Origin: Tyto alba | Lineage: Eukaryota > Chordata > Aves > Strigiformes > Tytonidae | Direction of reading: 5' to 3' | NCBI RefSeq assembly: GCF_018691265.1 | Contig: NW_024881300.1 | Coordinates: forward strand, 7,409,546 to 7,473,545 | Length of the DNA: 64,000 nucleotides | Shown here: positions 25,961-39,200 of the stretch, piece after piece | How the letters are laid out: each line of letters begins with the position of its first letter | Position numbering within the stretch: the stretch's first letter is position 1 | Notes under the pieces: model-generated | The model's database searches: none | Seen by the model: only the letters and a program-made list of their open reading frames with translations | Told to the model about the DNA's origin: nothing | Made by a program: the position numbers and the translations under genes

Positions 25961-28900
25961 TTTGGGGCAGAGGAACAAGCCCTGTATGTGAAAATACATC
26001 ACAGAAGTATGAAAGATTATAGCTTATTTCAGGGTATTGAGGCCTGGCACAGAAGATCTCCCACCATGACAGACGGTGGCCAAGATTGTGCAAGGATTTA
26101 TGAACAACAAAAAAAAAAATAATCCATCACTGAGGTTGTGATGGTGTGTTCAGGCTGAAGTGCAGGAAAGAAACACCTACTGAAGATGCCAAACTGGTAG
26201 TGGAGGCCAAACCTGAGGAAAGACTCAGCGATGAGGCGTGAGCTCCCACTTCTGGTTGCCTATGTGTTAAGCATCAAGATGAGCCTTAGCACCCCTGCAC
26301 CCAGCAGTTACAGTGCAGGAAGAAATACAAAGCTGTCTTTATAGTCTGAGGCTGCCAACAGAGGAAAGGAATGCACCTCTGCAGTACTTCCAGTATATGA
26401 GTCTGCAAAATCCCTTCACTTATGTAATTTCTTGCACAGGGTGTCATAACCTTGCACTTTCAGCTGGAACATTAATTTCTCCCCTCTGGAATGCAGCCGG
26501 CATCCCCAAGCCCAGCCGTAACCCCCCATTTCAGGGAGCAACTAATTTTTCTGAGCAGTTAAGAAGTTACACCTTTGTCTGCTCCCAAGATTTACCCTAT
26601 CAGTATCCTCCACCTCCTGCCTCCCCTCCATCAGTTTTTGTCTCTTGTAATCATTTTTTCTCATATTCTAGAAATTCCTGCTTCACTACTTTGACAGTGA
26701 TGTTAATGTCAGGTGCTGCATATCATGCCACACTCATGAGTTTTACATTCCTGCAACATGGCAGACTTTGATACAATTACAGCTTGGCTACATATCTTAA
26801 TTTATGTTACAATATTGCTGTAGTGATATCGGAGACAAATGTTTAATTCACAGAACCTCAGTTTCAAACTGCAGTCCCTGAATGCAGACAGCAGACTTCA
26901 ATATTTTTTCATCAATTTCTTACTTCATAAAAATCAATTTTTGTAGAGTTTTTACACTGTACATAAAAGACTGTGGCATCAATTAGCCTTAATTCTTTTT
27001 TTTTTTTTTTTCTTTTTTGGAAACCTCTTTGTAGGAAAATCTCATATTTCAGCAATTTGCATTATCCACACAATCTGCTTTGAAGTTCTAAGTTATGGTA
27101 AGAAAAGGATCCACTTATCTGCACATAAAAAATGTTCAAAGCTTATAAATTCCCTGAAACAGATGTACATTATCATTGGATTTGCCTTCCTCTCTTTGCT
27201 GTTGCATGGCTAATAGAGTTTCATGTGCCCCCTCACATCCTCCCCATTTAGCATCTTTTCTCTACAGAAGCATGCACCCTACTGTGCCAATCCACACTTC
27301 AAAGATTTCTGTCTATCTATTAGAAACAAAGCACAAAGTGAGAACATATGGCCCCTTTTAAATTTCCCACATTTAAGTCAATATCGTTTCTTTTCTCCTT
27401 TGGCAAAGAAACATAATAAGGTTTATCTTCTCTCTTCCTAAATCTGCTGGCTCTCTCAAACTGCTCGTGCCAATTCAGCAGTTACTTTGCAGTATCAGAC
27501 TTGGCAGCACATATGAAAACAAAATCTCTAATTTTTTAAATTGCTTTTATTTCTTCAGATCAAGAAGATGCATTTAAATGATGAAAATGGACAAAATGTA
27601 ACTGCACACTTTCAGATAAGTGGATTTTAAACCCATGAAAGGGCACAGCAGAGAGTCAACATCAAAAAATTGTCTCGTTCAAGTTCTTTTCACAGTGACA
27701 TCTTTCCAAACGCTTCCTATCATTGACTAAAGGGATGGAAGACCATTTTGGAATCTAAGGCCTTTCTGAGTATGAGCATCTGCTTGTCTCACGTACCAGA
27801 CCATCGGCAGAAACTGCGGTTAAGGGGAGGGATTAAGCAGTACAAGAAGTTGATGACCCTCTTGAGAAAAAGGAACAGTTGCTTGCCTCAGAATCACTTT
27901 GGATCCTCAGTTTTCTTTGTCAGGGTTACAGACATAGCGAACCTACCTTTTGTGTGCCTGGAAGATGAAATTTCAGACCATTTCTTTGGAGTGATTCCAC
28001 CCTGCACATCCTTGGGGAGGTGGGTAACAGAGCATGCAGGGTGCTTATGGTGAGGTCTGCTGTTCAGAGGATTTCCTTTACATTTGTTGGCAATAAAAGC
28101 AGTATCTATATGAACAAAGGCTCCAAGTAAAATAAACTTCATTAACTGTTGTTAGAAAGATCAGCAGACACATAGTACCCTGTGAATACTAAATTTATGA
28201 CTCAGTTATAAGGAAAAGGGTTGCAGTGATGTTTTTAGCAGAGCAAGGTATGAAAGTTTTGCCCTGCTCCTGAAAACACTATGACTTACTCCTTTAATTC
28301 ATAGTCACTAGCTAAAATGATTCTATATTTCAGATACTTAAACTGTCAAGATTGTAATCTTTAAATTAATTGATTTTAGCATCCATTTATTAGACCAGGA
28401 AAAGTCTTATAAAAACCTGTCCCTGATCAGTGCAAGCTATGAATGCCCCATCACAGACCTGATTCCAAGTGAGCGTAAATTGCAGTACCTCTGTTTACAT
28501 CTGCCAATTCAGTAAAGTGCACAAAGTTTCCACTGAAACCCATGGAAGTCACATGTGCAGAGCCATTGAGGGCTATGGCCTTAACAGATGGCATACTCAA
28601 AAGACAAGAAGTTGTGATTATAGACTTCAAAAGTAAAAAATATTCCCTGAGAAGGCTGTAAAGAGACAGGAAGAATGTGAGGCCCACAGTGCTGCTTTTT
28701 GCTTCCCTTCATACTTTTGCACTTACTGGAAATTTCGAGTCTCTGTAATTGAGCTTTTCCTCCCCTCCACTCCTTCTAGGGTGAGAGGGTTAATTGCTTT
28801 GGACTGAAACCTTACAATTTTCGAACTCCTGCTTCCTAATGACAGACTGAGGATGCAAGGATGCCCTGGGTACACAGCACACAGGAGTCTATGCAGCACT

Positions 28901-29259
28901 CAGAGCAAGGATGGAATAAATAGCTCCAGACCCCATGGCCATGGGTATCTATAAAGCACCATATCTACGACTTTAAAAATCAACACTGCCCAAGTGAGAC
29001 CTTAATGCTAATTGCCATAGCATTTTACTGTTTATCTTAGTTGAACTAGCGTTACCAGTCCTGGTTGTTAACAACCTCAAGTGGCACTTTATTCATGTAT
29101 CAACAGTCTTATCCTGCGAACAAGCAAGCGAAGAACTATAAACACCCACTCCAAAGTCACTTTGTAGGTTTAAGCTAAAGCCCACAGAAAAAGACCATTC
29201 ACAGAACTTCAGTGAGAACAGACAAAATACAACCTCCAAACCAATGCTTTAAACTACAA

Positions 29260-29267
29260 AGTTTTAT
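29260..29267 (-). promoter_or_regulatory. Alternative distal poly(A) signal on the minus strand
   Basis: The minus strand reads CAAATAAAACTTTG here. About 20-45 nt downstream comes a G/T-rich element (TTGGTTTGGAGGTTGT), which is the expected layout of a vertebrate poly(A) site. Use by NKD1 would imply a 3' UTR of about 6.4 kb, so this is a weak suggestion. Confidence 0.2.
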
Positions 29268-31433
29268 TTGTCTTTTTAAACTTGTAAACCATAAAAAGAG
29301 CTTATCAAATATCTGAAATTAGTACAAGAAAAAAATGATGACTCATATAGCAAACTGCATTTGAAGGTCCAAATTCAAAGACACGCATGGGGCTCTTCTG
29401 GCTTCTATATTTGTGAAGATGAAGACAAATTTGGCCCAGTTTGTTAGGTGTTTTATTAGAAAATTCACAAAGCCTTAATGTGCTATACTTCGTGAATAGA
29501 ACAAAATGGGAAGGATTAAGTGCAAGAATAAGTATTCAGCACCAGAAGGATCTGAACCCCATATCTTCAACCACAAAGTACAGGCTCACCAAAAGAGTAC
29601 ATCTCTCAGCTGGTAGCAATTACAGGCTGCTTTGTCTATATGGACCAGGCACTCAAAGGAAGACACAAACCCCACTTCATAGGCACGTCGTAAAAAACAA
29701 AAAGCACAGTGCGCATAATTACCAGTATGCCTGACATTATTAATGTTTGCCCATTGACAAATTTATGAAGCCCCTTAACATTATGTCTTCAACATTCTTA
29801 TGAAAATTCTGGAACTTCCTACTCTCAGACCCTGAAATACTAGGCTGATGAGACAGCCAACAGGTCCAGTCTGCCATTTCTGTGATATAAAGATTATACT
29901 TCATGTCAGTAGATTTCACAGGCATAGTTAGTGCTTAGCGTTTAGAAAAATCAGGACAGACATTGAAGCTTCAGGCAACATTTGACCGACTTATGTGTGT
30001 TTGTAATCAAACAGGAAAAGAACCAATGATATTAAAGAACATTGAAAACATCTATAGAAACACCTCCGCTTCTGAAAAAATTTCCCTCAACTTGGACAGG
30101 GATTCTGGAAACTGGGGCATCATTTCTTATTCTGCCACAGCCTTCGTGGTGATTATCTACAGCTTTCCTCCCTTGCGCCTCCCACTGCACACTGGAGATT
30201 GACCTCTTCTAGAAAGTCTTCCAAGCTTTCCCAGTGAAAAGCATTCTATGAACCACTGTTGCTGTTTTATGAACATTAAATGCACCATAAAAGATACAAA
30301 AAAGTAATATGAATATAGCTTCTCCATACAGTATTTTCCTGTCTCTTGTCTGTCTCCCCCTGCCCCTCTGTTGGACAGTTCTGTGCTATCCCTACGCTTT
30401 TCAAATTTCTCCATCCTTCCCTCACCAGTCTTTCTTCACCACTCTAACCCTCACAGTAATCTGTCTGAATAGGCTTTAAGTCTTGCTATTTTAAAACGAA
30501 GAAATTAGAAGAACTCATCCATATAACTTCTATCATTTTAGCTCGGTAGGGTCGAATTATCTAGAATGATATAGAAACATAAAAGTAAATTAAAGCATCA
30601 TTGAAGACCTCATTATTTAATAACTATAATCCAAACTTCAAATAAGATGCATTTCAATGTCTACTGAATAATTTCAATATAAAGTTATTTGCTTTTCTAC
30701 TTCTGTTCCTTTTAGCTCATTTTGAGCTCATTTTAAATGTACACAAACCAAAAAAATCCCCAAACAGCCCCTTCCAAGTCAGATCAACTAAACATCTGTC
30801 AAATATGCAAAGAACATAAATTATCATGTGATAAATAGAGGCTGGTTCTGCTGCTAAGTGCATTAGAAAATAAGAGAAATCTTCTTCCAGAAGCTACTTA
30901 GAAAACACATTAAGTTCAATTTTTATTTCATGGATTTTCAAACATGTTTCTGCTTGGTACATTTTAAAAAAAGAAGCCTGACAACTAGCAGGGTGCTGAA
31001 TATGACTTGGTTCCCAGCAAAACCATGAATAAGTCATGTTTGAAAACATATTTTCAGATCTTGTTGAATTGCATCAAGGTAATTAAAGGTGAGACTTGAT
31101 TAGCTGACATGTTTCCAAACATGAACATTCTTGCTTGTACTCCAGGCAAAAATTATGGTGAATGCTTTTGCAAATTTTCTAGCATGATGAATTTTTCTCA
31201 AGTCTAATCTAGGCCCCAAGGGGCCCAACTTTCCTGTTAATTGGAATACAGATGAAATCTGTCTTTGAGTAATTGACGTACACAATGACATATGGAGAAG
31301 AATAAGCATTCATCATATCTGTATATTTATGTGGCAACTTGTAGACTGTTGAGCATACACAGTACTTCTCCCTTTATAAAAGATGACCTCTGTCAGAATC
31401 CATCTTGTGCCATTCACTAACTTCTACCAGAGG

Positions 31434-31475
31434 ACACACTCACACACACACATATATATCTATATACACACACAT
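31434..31475 (+). repeat. (CA)n/(TA)n compound microsatellite
   Basis: Alternating CA and TA dinucleotides with a TATATCTATATA centre, in the 3' flank of NKD1. Confidence 0.9.
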
Positions 31476-32363
31476 ACTTCTTTAAGGTACTTCAGCTGTA
31501 CTTTGCTGTTCTGTGTTCATGATGACTAGAACGGGAAGGCAGTTATAGAGGTCACATATGTGGCTTTTTAATTTGGTATGGTCTTAAGGTGCTGGTATGC
31601 CAACACTCCAGGAGAACCTGTACTTCATCATCCAAGGGCAGAACTGGGTCTTAATTTCTAACAGTGACTAAATGACGTGGATGTTTCAAAGACATTTGGA
31701 AGTGCCTTGAGGTCCTCCAATGACATGAGTATAAAGCACAGTATTTGCTGCTAATCTTCATTAATTTACCACCTTGATCTCTTACTGTAAACTTCCATTT
31801 AATATTAGCTACTATAAAACCATCAGCAGTAAGATGCATAAAAAATAAATACTGAAATCACTGTCTGCACATTATGTAGACTTCAAACCCACATTCCTGG
31901 AATTAAATTATAGGCACCCTCAAGCCAACGGGAATCTGGCAGTCTTGCCAGAGATTTCACTGGGACAGAGATTTTATTTCACTATCTTTAGCTTAGTTTA
32001 CTTTGTATTAGGTGCTCATGAAGTTGTGAGAAGAACTTAGCAATCCTTTTAAAAAATCTGGTTTCCCCAGAATTGCAGCTGGTAGAGGCAAGCAAAATTT
32101 TTTCAGTTGAAATTATTTCAGCAAATAGTGCAAATTTTGGGATTGGCTTAGTTTTGCTGAATTATTTTGTGCAAAAACAGAAAAAGTAAATGAAAAGGCT
32201 GAAGTTTTAATTTGAAATTACTTCATGCCACTCCATTTTATTTTTGAATAGTAATAATATACTCAACCGATTTTTTTTTTTATTGTAAATGAAATGTTTT
32301 GTTTAACCAGAAACAAATCTATTTTAAATTTTGATTCAGCCACAGTTTTGAGCAACTTAAAAT

Positions 32364-32374
32364 TACACACACAT

Positions 32375-32406
<32 letters not shown>
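32364..32406 (+). repeat. (AC)n(AT)n compound microsatellite
   Basis: An AC run with one ATAC interruption passes into an uninterrupted AT run of about 16 bases. Confidence 0.92.
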
Positions 32407-33754
32407 GTAAAAGTTTTCAGAATTAATAAGAAGCTGAAAAATCAGTTACTCAACACAGGTCTAACAGTAGAGGACAAGAAATTTAGCTTTGAAACTTGAT
32501 AGTTTAAATATAAAATCAAGCCATACCCAGTCCATACCTTATGGCCTGATCCCGTTCCCAAAAATGTTAATGCAAGCTCTTTCATCAGTGGGATCTGCAA
32601 GCACTGACAGCAATTGCAATAAGCCCCTGAAATCCACAAGAAGAAGGAAATATACTTTCTGAACTAGTAAAACTTTAATTAACAGGGGGTTCTCTTGGCA
32701 CAGTTTTTGCTGTTAAATAAATAAAGTATTTAGTCAAAACCATCTATATTTACTATACAAAATACTGAAAAGCAAACATTTTTAAAAGATACAGAAATTT
32801 AAGGTTCTGTGAAAAGAAACTGTGCTACATGTTATTCACACTTAATGCATGTAACAACTGCAACACAGTATTTAGATACTGTAGGTTCATACATGGCTGG
32901 TGTAAAGTTTTAGTATGGGGATGCCACGTTATTAAAATGTATTTGCATTTCACAGAATCTGCACAAGGTAGAATTTGTCTTTCAAATCTCCAAATATAAT
33001 AAACCAAAGCAAATCAATACAAGGTTGTAACCAACAGCCGGTTGTGTTACATTTCAGAGTTGACTTGGCACAGCAGGTACTGCACACTTTTCAGTCAGAT
33101 GGGGTTTTGTTCTTGGTGCTGTTATCTTTTCCAGCAAAGTATCTTTGGGTGAAAGAGCATTTATGCCCCTTTGCTGGCCCTTCTTAGAAAAACCCACAGT
33201 TCTGAAAGCACTCTAGTTTTCCAAAACATTTTCTGGTTTTCAGCAAAAATCAGCATTAAAAAAATTGACTAAGAAACAATTCCCACCTCCCAGTCTTTCT
33301 GGCAGATGCTCTACTGAAAAGAGAACAGCTTTAGTTACATATTCAAAACAAATAGCATGGCATCCCTTCTTAGACGGAATGTACACTTGTGTGTTTGCAT
33401 GCGGTATAACATAAGTCACTTGAATACATCAGACTGTGTTAACACACTATAATATAAATAAGCTTATTCCTTCTACTAGACATATAAATGCCTTTTTTTT
33501 TTTTGCAGTCCATAATTATATATACATTGAAAAAGAATGATACACAAGCAGCAAAAAAAGCTTAGACTAGAACAATTCAGTGGTAACTAACCAAATTTGT
33601 GGCCTTTTCATATTTTCAATACAGAAAATTCTGCATATAAATATTTTTTGGACTTTAGGAATTTTAAAAATAAACAGAACAGTATAGTTGTCACACAGAT
33701 CAAACACATTTTTAAAACATTTTGTTAGATTTAACAGAACACACTGTTGACAGC

Positions 33755-33808
33755 TAAAAATAAAATAAAATAAAATAAAATAAAATAAAATAAAATAAAA
33801 TAAAATAA
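33755..33808 (+). repeat. (TAAAA)n pentanucleotide microsatellite
   Basis: About nine to ten uninterrupted copies of TAAAA. On the NKD1 sense strand this is (TTTTA)n, just past the first candidate poly(A) signal. Confidence 0.95.
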
Positions 33809-33888
33809 ACCAGATTTTTTAAGAAGGTCTAAACAACTACCTGCTCCAGGAAGACAAGAGATGGACCTAATTACCATGAAGCAGTGAT

Positions 33889-33894
33889 TTTATT
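33889..33894 (-). promoter_or_regulatory. Candidate NKD1 poly(A) signal AATAAA
   Basis: This is a canonical hexamer on the minus strand and the first one after the NKD1 stop codon. A weakly T/G-rich stretch (GGTCCATCTCTTGTCTTCC in the sense strand) follows about 35 nt later. It could be one of several alternative sites. Confidence 0.35.
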
Positions 33895-34659
33895 CCAATT
33901 CCACAAGAAGGCAAGGCTTTCCACTTTTCTTTCAAAGTTGATGCCTCCACATTCTTAGAAAGGACAACTCCCTCTAGAACTGGTCAGCAGTAAGGTAATA
34001 CCCCAGTTTGGACTGATCAAAACTCTAGTCAGAAAAAAAGTACCCTAATCATAAAGGGCTTATAACAATGTGGGATAGTTATATTTTACAATATATACTA
34101 TAGACAAAATACCACAACATTTAAAATAATTAAAACCAAAAGCAAATATGTTTATAGAACAATTATGTGTTCATGTGAGAAGTTCTCTAATGTTCCAAAA
34201 GCAACGTTGGTGTTTTTCAGTCACTTCCTACCTGCAAAATGGTGATCTGTACAAAACCCAAGTGAATGTATTATAAATCTGGGCCCCACAGAAAGTAAAA
34301 CTATAATGTACTGACCCTTTTTTTCACTTTTCCAATTTGCTTTTGACCTTCAGTTTTCTCAGCAGTCAGTAAGGTCTTGTGAGTATGGTCTCATTCTTCT
34401 TCATAGAATGGAAGCCCTTTGATACAGAAAAAGTAGAATAGGCCAGAATGATTGTGAAATATATTTTTTTACACATTGAATTGTCTCTAACATGGGAGAA
34501 ACACAAATTGGTAGATGCTGGGGAAATTTAAATTGGAGGCATCTAAGAAAATGGCATGGCATATGTTTCTAACAAGTCATCATTGTGGAAAAAAAATTAT
34601 AATGTTAATATTCAAACCACAGATTTCTAAAACACAACAAAATGTACCTGAGAATGTGC

Positions 34660-34705
34660 ATATTTATATATATATATTTATATTTATATTTTATATATAT
34701 TTACC
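34660..34705 (+). repeat. TA/TTTA-rich tract
   Basis: Short alternating TATA and TTTATAT units in the probable NKD1 3' UTR. Confidence 0.8.
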
Positions 34706-35674
34706 AACATTTAAAGTGAGAAAGTATATTTTCCTCAATTCTTTCTCAAAACAAAGAACTGTGGATTTAAACAAAACAAAAAATCCAAACAACCCCTCTC
34801 CTTCTCAAACCCCCACGAATGATACTTATGGCCCAAGCACTAAAGTCTAGTAATGCTTTTGAAAACCCCATTTCACATCCTCCTCTTTTCAAATGGTTAC
34901 CCCAAACAGAAGGGAGAGTAAGCAAGAGAAAAAACAAAACTAAAAGAAGTATATTTAAATATTACCCAGTATATAACAGACTGTACTTGTGTCAGTGAAG
35001 AATCTCCAGGAAAATAAAGAGTAAGTCGTACAAATGTAGCTCTGTTGACAAGTATAGCTAATATTTTCTTGTAATTATTACGATAATTTGAAAGGATGTG
35101 AACACAAACAGGCTACATGAATGCAGTATATTAAAATCCCCCCCCCTGTAGCACATTACAATCAATAAAAAGAAAATAAAATCTGAATAATACTAGAGGT
35201 AGCAGCTGTTTGTATTTTCCATTATTCTGAGTATCTCTGGAGTCCAACCCTTCGAACATTGCTCCCCTGATAAAAGGCTTGTGTGCGATCAGCCGACATA
35301 CAGCAGAGTGGTAAGCCAGATGTCTGCAATAGTGTTTGAAGTATCTTTCCCACTACAATGGAAGTAGTACTTGTAAAGAAGTGCGCTGATGACCTGTATT
35401 AAATTACAGCTCAGAAAGCTATGGCTGTTTGCTGTTTTACAAGCCACTTTTAAAACACAAATAAAATTCACAAGGTGTTTAAGTAAGCTATGCAGTTCCA
35501 CAACATATAAATACGGTAACTTTCAAGAGTTCCATATAACTTCTAAAATATATGCTAGCTGAATATTAATGGAGTAACAATAATATTAATCATAGTAATG
35601 CCTTAGTTCTGGTATCACAAGAACACATTTCCTTCATATGGGATGATTCTTGGAGGATGTTGGTGGGATCTCTT

Positions 35675-36249
35675 CTATGTCTGGTAGAAGTGATGGTAGT
35701 GGTGGTGGTGTTCATGGTGGTGGTGGTGTTCATGTCTTTGAATCATTTGTCCAACTTGGCCTTCATATAAAATGACTGTGGGCAGGTCTCTCACATGTTC
35801 CTTTTCCACAACTGTCCCTGGAGACTGGAAGGATTTGCACATTTGGTGACTCTCCTTTGCCCTCTGCTTATGCTTCTTGTGAACCTGTTGAGATTGCAAG
35901 GGGAGGTAAGGAAGATTCTGGCCCACCCGTGCACTTGGGGAAGCCATCGGCATGGGCGCCCCTTGAAAAGGCTTATTTCTGACTGCCCTTCCAGGATGTA
36001 CAGGGGCAACGTTTTTGCCCTGGGCCTTGGGAGACCTCACAAAGTGCTTGTTTGAGTCCTGGTTCCGGAGCCTCTGTTGGATTTCTGCAATCTTGGCATA
36101 GGAACTTTCAGCCAGATTGATGTGGCTTGTATCCACCACTTGAGATTTCCTATGGTGAGCATGGAAGGTTTCAGGTTCATGAGAACGGGATCTAGTCTGA
36201 TTCACAACTCTGCTTGGTGGATCATGTTTTTGAGCTGCTGGAGGAGATC
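35675..36249 (-). CDS. NKD1: NKD1 terminal coding exon with His-rich C-terminus
   Basis: The acceptor reads tttcctag before GATCTCC, and the first two bases complete a Gly codon begun in the preceding exon. The exon gives 190 residues and a TAG stop at 35677-35675. It contains SRSHEPE, the segment AKIAEIQQRLRNQD, the conserved RSPKAQGK, a Pro-rich stretch, the basic HKKHKQRAKES and a tail of His blocks broken by Glu and Tyr, ending HHFYQT. The His tail is a known hallmark of the naked cuticle family and is thought to bind zinc. On the DNA it appears as plus-strand GTG/GGT triplets at about 35690-35745. The 28 residues in frame upstream of the acceptor are intron, not protein. Confidence 0.97.
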
Positions 36250-39200
36250 CTAGGAAATAACAAGCTGAGTTAGTCATCTAGTATTTCAAAGTTTTAATTA
36301 TTAGCATGCAGTTGGCAGGGATAGCATTATCGGCAGAGTGAATTTTTCTTAAGGAAGTGAATGCAATTATAGCTGTCTAGTTTAATTACATTTAATAATT
36401 CTGACTAGTAAATAATACACTTACAAATATACCAACATATCTATATAAGAGTGAGAGTGTGTGTGTGTGTCTGTGTCTGTCTGTCTATATAAAAGTCTTT
36501 ACATTACTTTATCTTGGTGATCATCTATCTGAAAGTCACCAAAATAACTGTGAGTGGAATAGTAAAATCTTGGCAGAGGACAGGGAAAGGGAGGAAACAC
36601 AAATCCCTTTGATCTGGGGACAGAGGCCAAAATTCTAGGTATGAACCCACAGTCTCCTATTTTTGTGTCAGTAGTGAGTATAAAATATAGACTGGTATCA
36701 TCCTGGGAACGAGCTCCAACGTCCAAAAATCAGTCCTTGCCTCGCCCATAGACTAAACTTAATAATTTAGATGTAAAGATTGTTTCCTAGGCTCACCTCC
36801 AAGTTTAGCTACACAAACAAGTACTTCAAAGCAGGCTTGCAGCACATTAGCCACTCTGTTGTGATACCACCTTCACCAGTAATTATCTTCCAGTATTCAC
36901 ACAGTCCTATTCCTTACAGTAAGTCACTACAGACAAATCACAGAGGTTCACAATTCACCTCCCCTGATGTGGAACATGCAACTGAAGAAAAAGACAAAAA
37001 GGTTGCAACATAAATTACCTGGCCCAAACTTAGATGTGTAGTTTTCTATTCCTGCAAGATCCAAATAGTGGTTTCTCCTTTCAATGTTCTCATCAACACA
37101 ATGACGATAGCACCCACTTTGCCCTGGATTGTTCTCACTCTGGTGATATCTGTCAGCAGGAAGCAAAATTACAATTCAGCAGAGCTTCTTTAAAGTTGTT
37201 ATCACCATCTGCAAACCAGCAACTAATGGCCTCTTTGAAGTGACAGGAGTTGCTCACAAAGAAACAACAAATGCTTGAAATTCTGGATGACCGGATTTGC
37301 TAAATCGATAGGCCTGAACTGACTGTTCTTTCCCCTCATATAAATCAACCCCGATGTTGCAAAGCAAAGGAGGCTTTCAAATTGCATCACACATGCAAAA
37401 ACAAATAAAAATGCTCCTAGGGTTTATTACATTCTGTCTTAGGGCCAAACCATTCAACTGATTCTCCAATTTGGACATGCCAAAGAAAACCTGCTGTTTG
37501 ATTCATGACTGTTCCCACCGCGTCAGGAAGCACTGGGGTAAGCCTCATGTCAGATAAACATTCATGTGTGTCTGCTTCAGAAAGACAGGCAACAGCACAG
37601 GTGTAGTAACTAGAGAGAGCCTGAGAAGAGAAGATGTTGGTAGGACACCCAGAGAAAACCGCTGCTTTCCAAAACACACTTAATAAGGTCAGATCAGTTG
37701 CTGGCTTCAGAATCTCGACTCCTTTTCCTGCTCAGCTTTGCAATTTTATTTATAGCAGAACTATTTCCTGAGAATAAATATCTGAAATACCATTCATTCA
37801 TGAGGCAGAAAAAAATCAGGAAGAGGTTTACAGTATTGTAGCCCATAATGCGAACAATTTAATTCAGCAATTTAAATGGATGTCTGCAGATATGAACAAT
37901 ATTTTCAGTATCATAAACAGGATAAGCAGAAAACTTGTAAGTCACTGCCTGTCATTCAGATAGTTCAGTCTCCAAGAACACAAGATAGGCTTTGCTCTTT
38001 CCCTGTGTGATTGCATTGATGTCAGCCTAAGACCAGAATTTGGCCTTGTATCCTACATCAGTTGCTAAACATGGGCTCTGTACTGTGTGGTGCCCAGTAG
38101 TCCACTTTAGTCCATTAACACATTTCCAGGTTTCCAGAGATTGCTGATTCCACTGAGCTTTGGCACAAACTGCTTTCCTGGTCTAGGGTAGTACTGTTCA
38201 GGGACATTACAGAACTGAGTCCCCCATGTCTCCGTCAGACACAGGTCTACAGTTTCTTTGATAAAAGTCGCAAGACTTGACCTACCTGGAAGATCATTTT
38301 TGCTCTACTTTGATAAAGGTAGAGTCTCCTAAATGGAGGAGAGTCTGCCTGGAAAGCAGGTAAGCTTTAAAGACTCTGTGTCAGCTTTGAACTCCAGAAG
38401 TAACATGGGGTACTGTCAAAAAAGAGGGAATGTCCAGATAGTCTTTATTTTTTTGGATACATAGCCAACAAGGTACCTTTCCTGCCTCAGACACACCTTT
38501 TCAGGTTGTTACACTTCAGCAGGTCAACATAAAAGATCTCTGGGGCTAGGACCTGGCTAACTGAAGTTGCCAGGCATGAATTGCCTATGGAAACCATTGG
38601 GACTTGCACACGTGCTGAAGACAATGCACAGTTAACCCAGAAAGAACATCACTGGGTTTGATCCAACACAACTAAGCAACACTGTATATAGAACTGTCTG
38701 TTGAAAACTACATTAACAGGAAACTTGGTTTTTTGTTCCTGTAATAAATTCCATCTCTCATCAAGACAGTGATGAAAAACTATGCCAGTACTGCCACAGC
38801 CCTGCATTCTCAAAGCTTTCATACATGCAAGATGACATTCAACAATATTCATGCAAATATACACAGTGAAGCAATTATATACTGACGAGAGATGCGCTAG
38901 ACTGTCAAAGAGATCTTCAAGTACTTCTGAGAACTGAAGTGTGTGGCATCCAGCCCCACAATGCTCTCCTGCATACACAGGGGAAGACACAGGCATGCAT
39001 CAACCATGCATCAAGCACAGTGTGTAAAAATATACAGTGTTGCTACTGGTTTTTGGTTTAGTTTGGCTTTTAATAAAAAAAAGGCATCTGCTTAAGTATT
39101 TGTGGGACATATAAAAGTCCCTTCTAAAATTCCCATGTTGGAGTGTCATCCCAATGGTAATAAGCACACAACAATAGAGTAGGTAAGGGGAATAGAGCTG

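Larger units (their letters stand above)
25961..33754. other. NKD1 3' flank, no further gene supported
   Basis: AT-rich non-coding sequence with a T run at 26993-27012 and two CA/TA microsatellites. The 152-codon plus-strand open frame at 26313-26771 has no recognisable domain and looks like chance. The part nearest the gene may belong to a long NKD1 3' UTR. Confidence 0.5.
33870..35674 (-). other. NKD1: Probable NKD1 3' UTR (minimum extent)
   Basis: This AT-rich stretch follows the NKD1 stop. The first AATAAA downstream of the stop on the minus strand is at 33894-33889, which would give a 3' UTR of about 1.8 kb. The segment holds a T/A-rich patch at 34661-34705 and a run of eight C on the plus strand at about 35141-35148. 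It has no open frame I would call coding. The true 3' end is uncertain because further AATAAA motifs occur at about 32.2, 31.9, 30.9 and 29.26 kb. Confidence 0.5.

Noticed and set aside
26313..26771. 152-codon open frame on the plus strand, the longest single open frame apart from NKD1
   Set aside because: No family resemblance; low-complexity Pro/Ser stretch from CCT repeats; nothing suggests transcription. Likely chance.
35795..36055. Plus-strand open frame and other frames across the last NKD1 exon
   Set aside because: Shadow of the true minus-strand coding frame.
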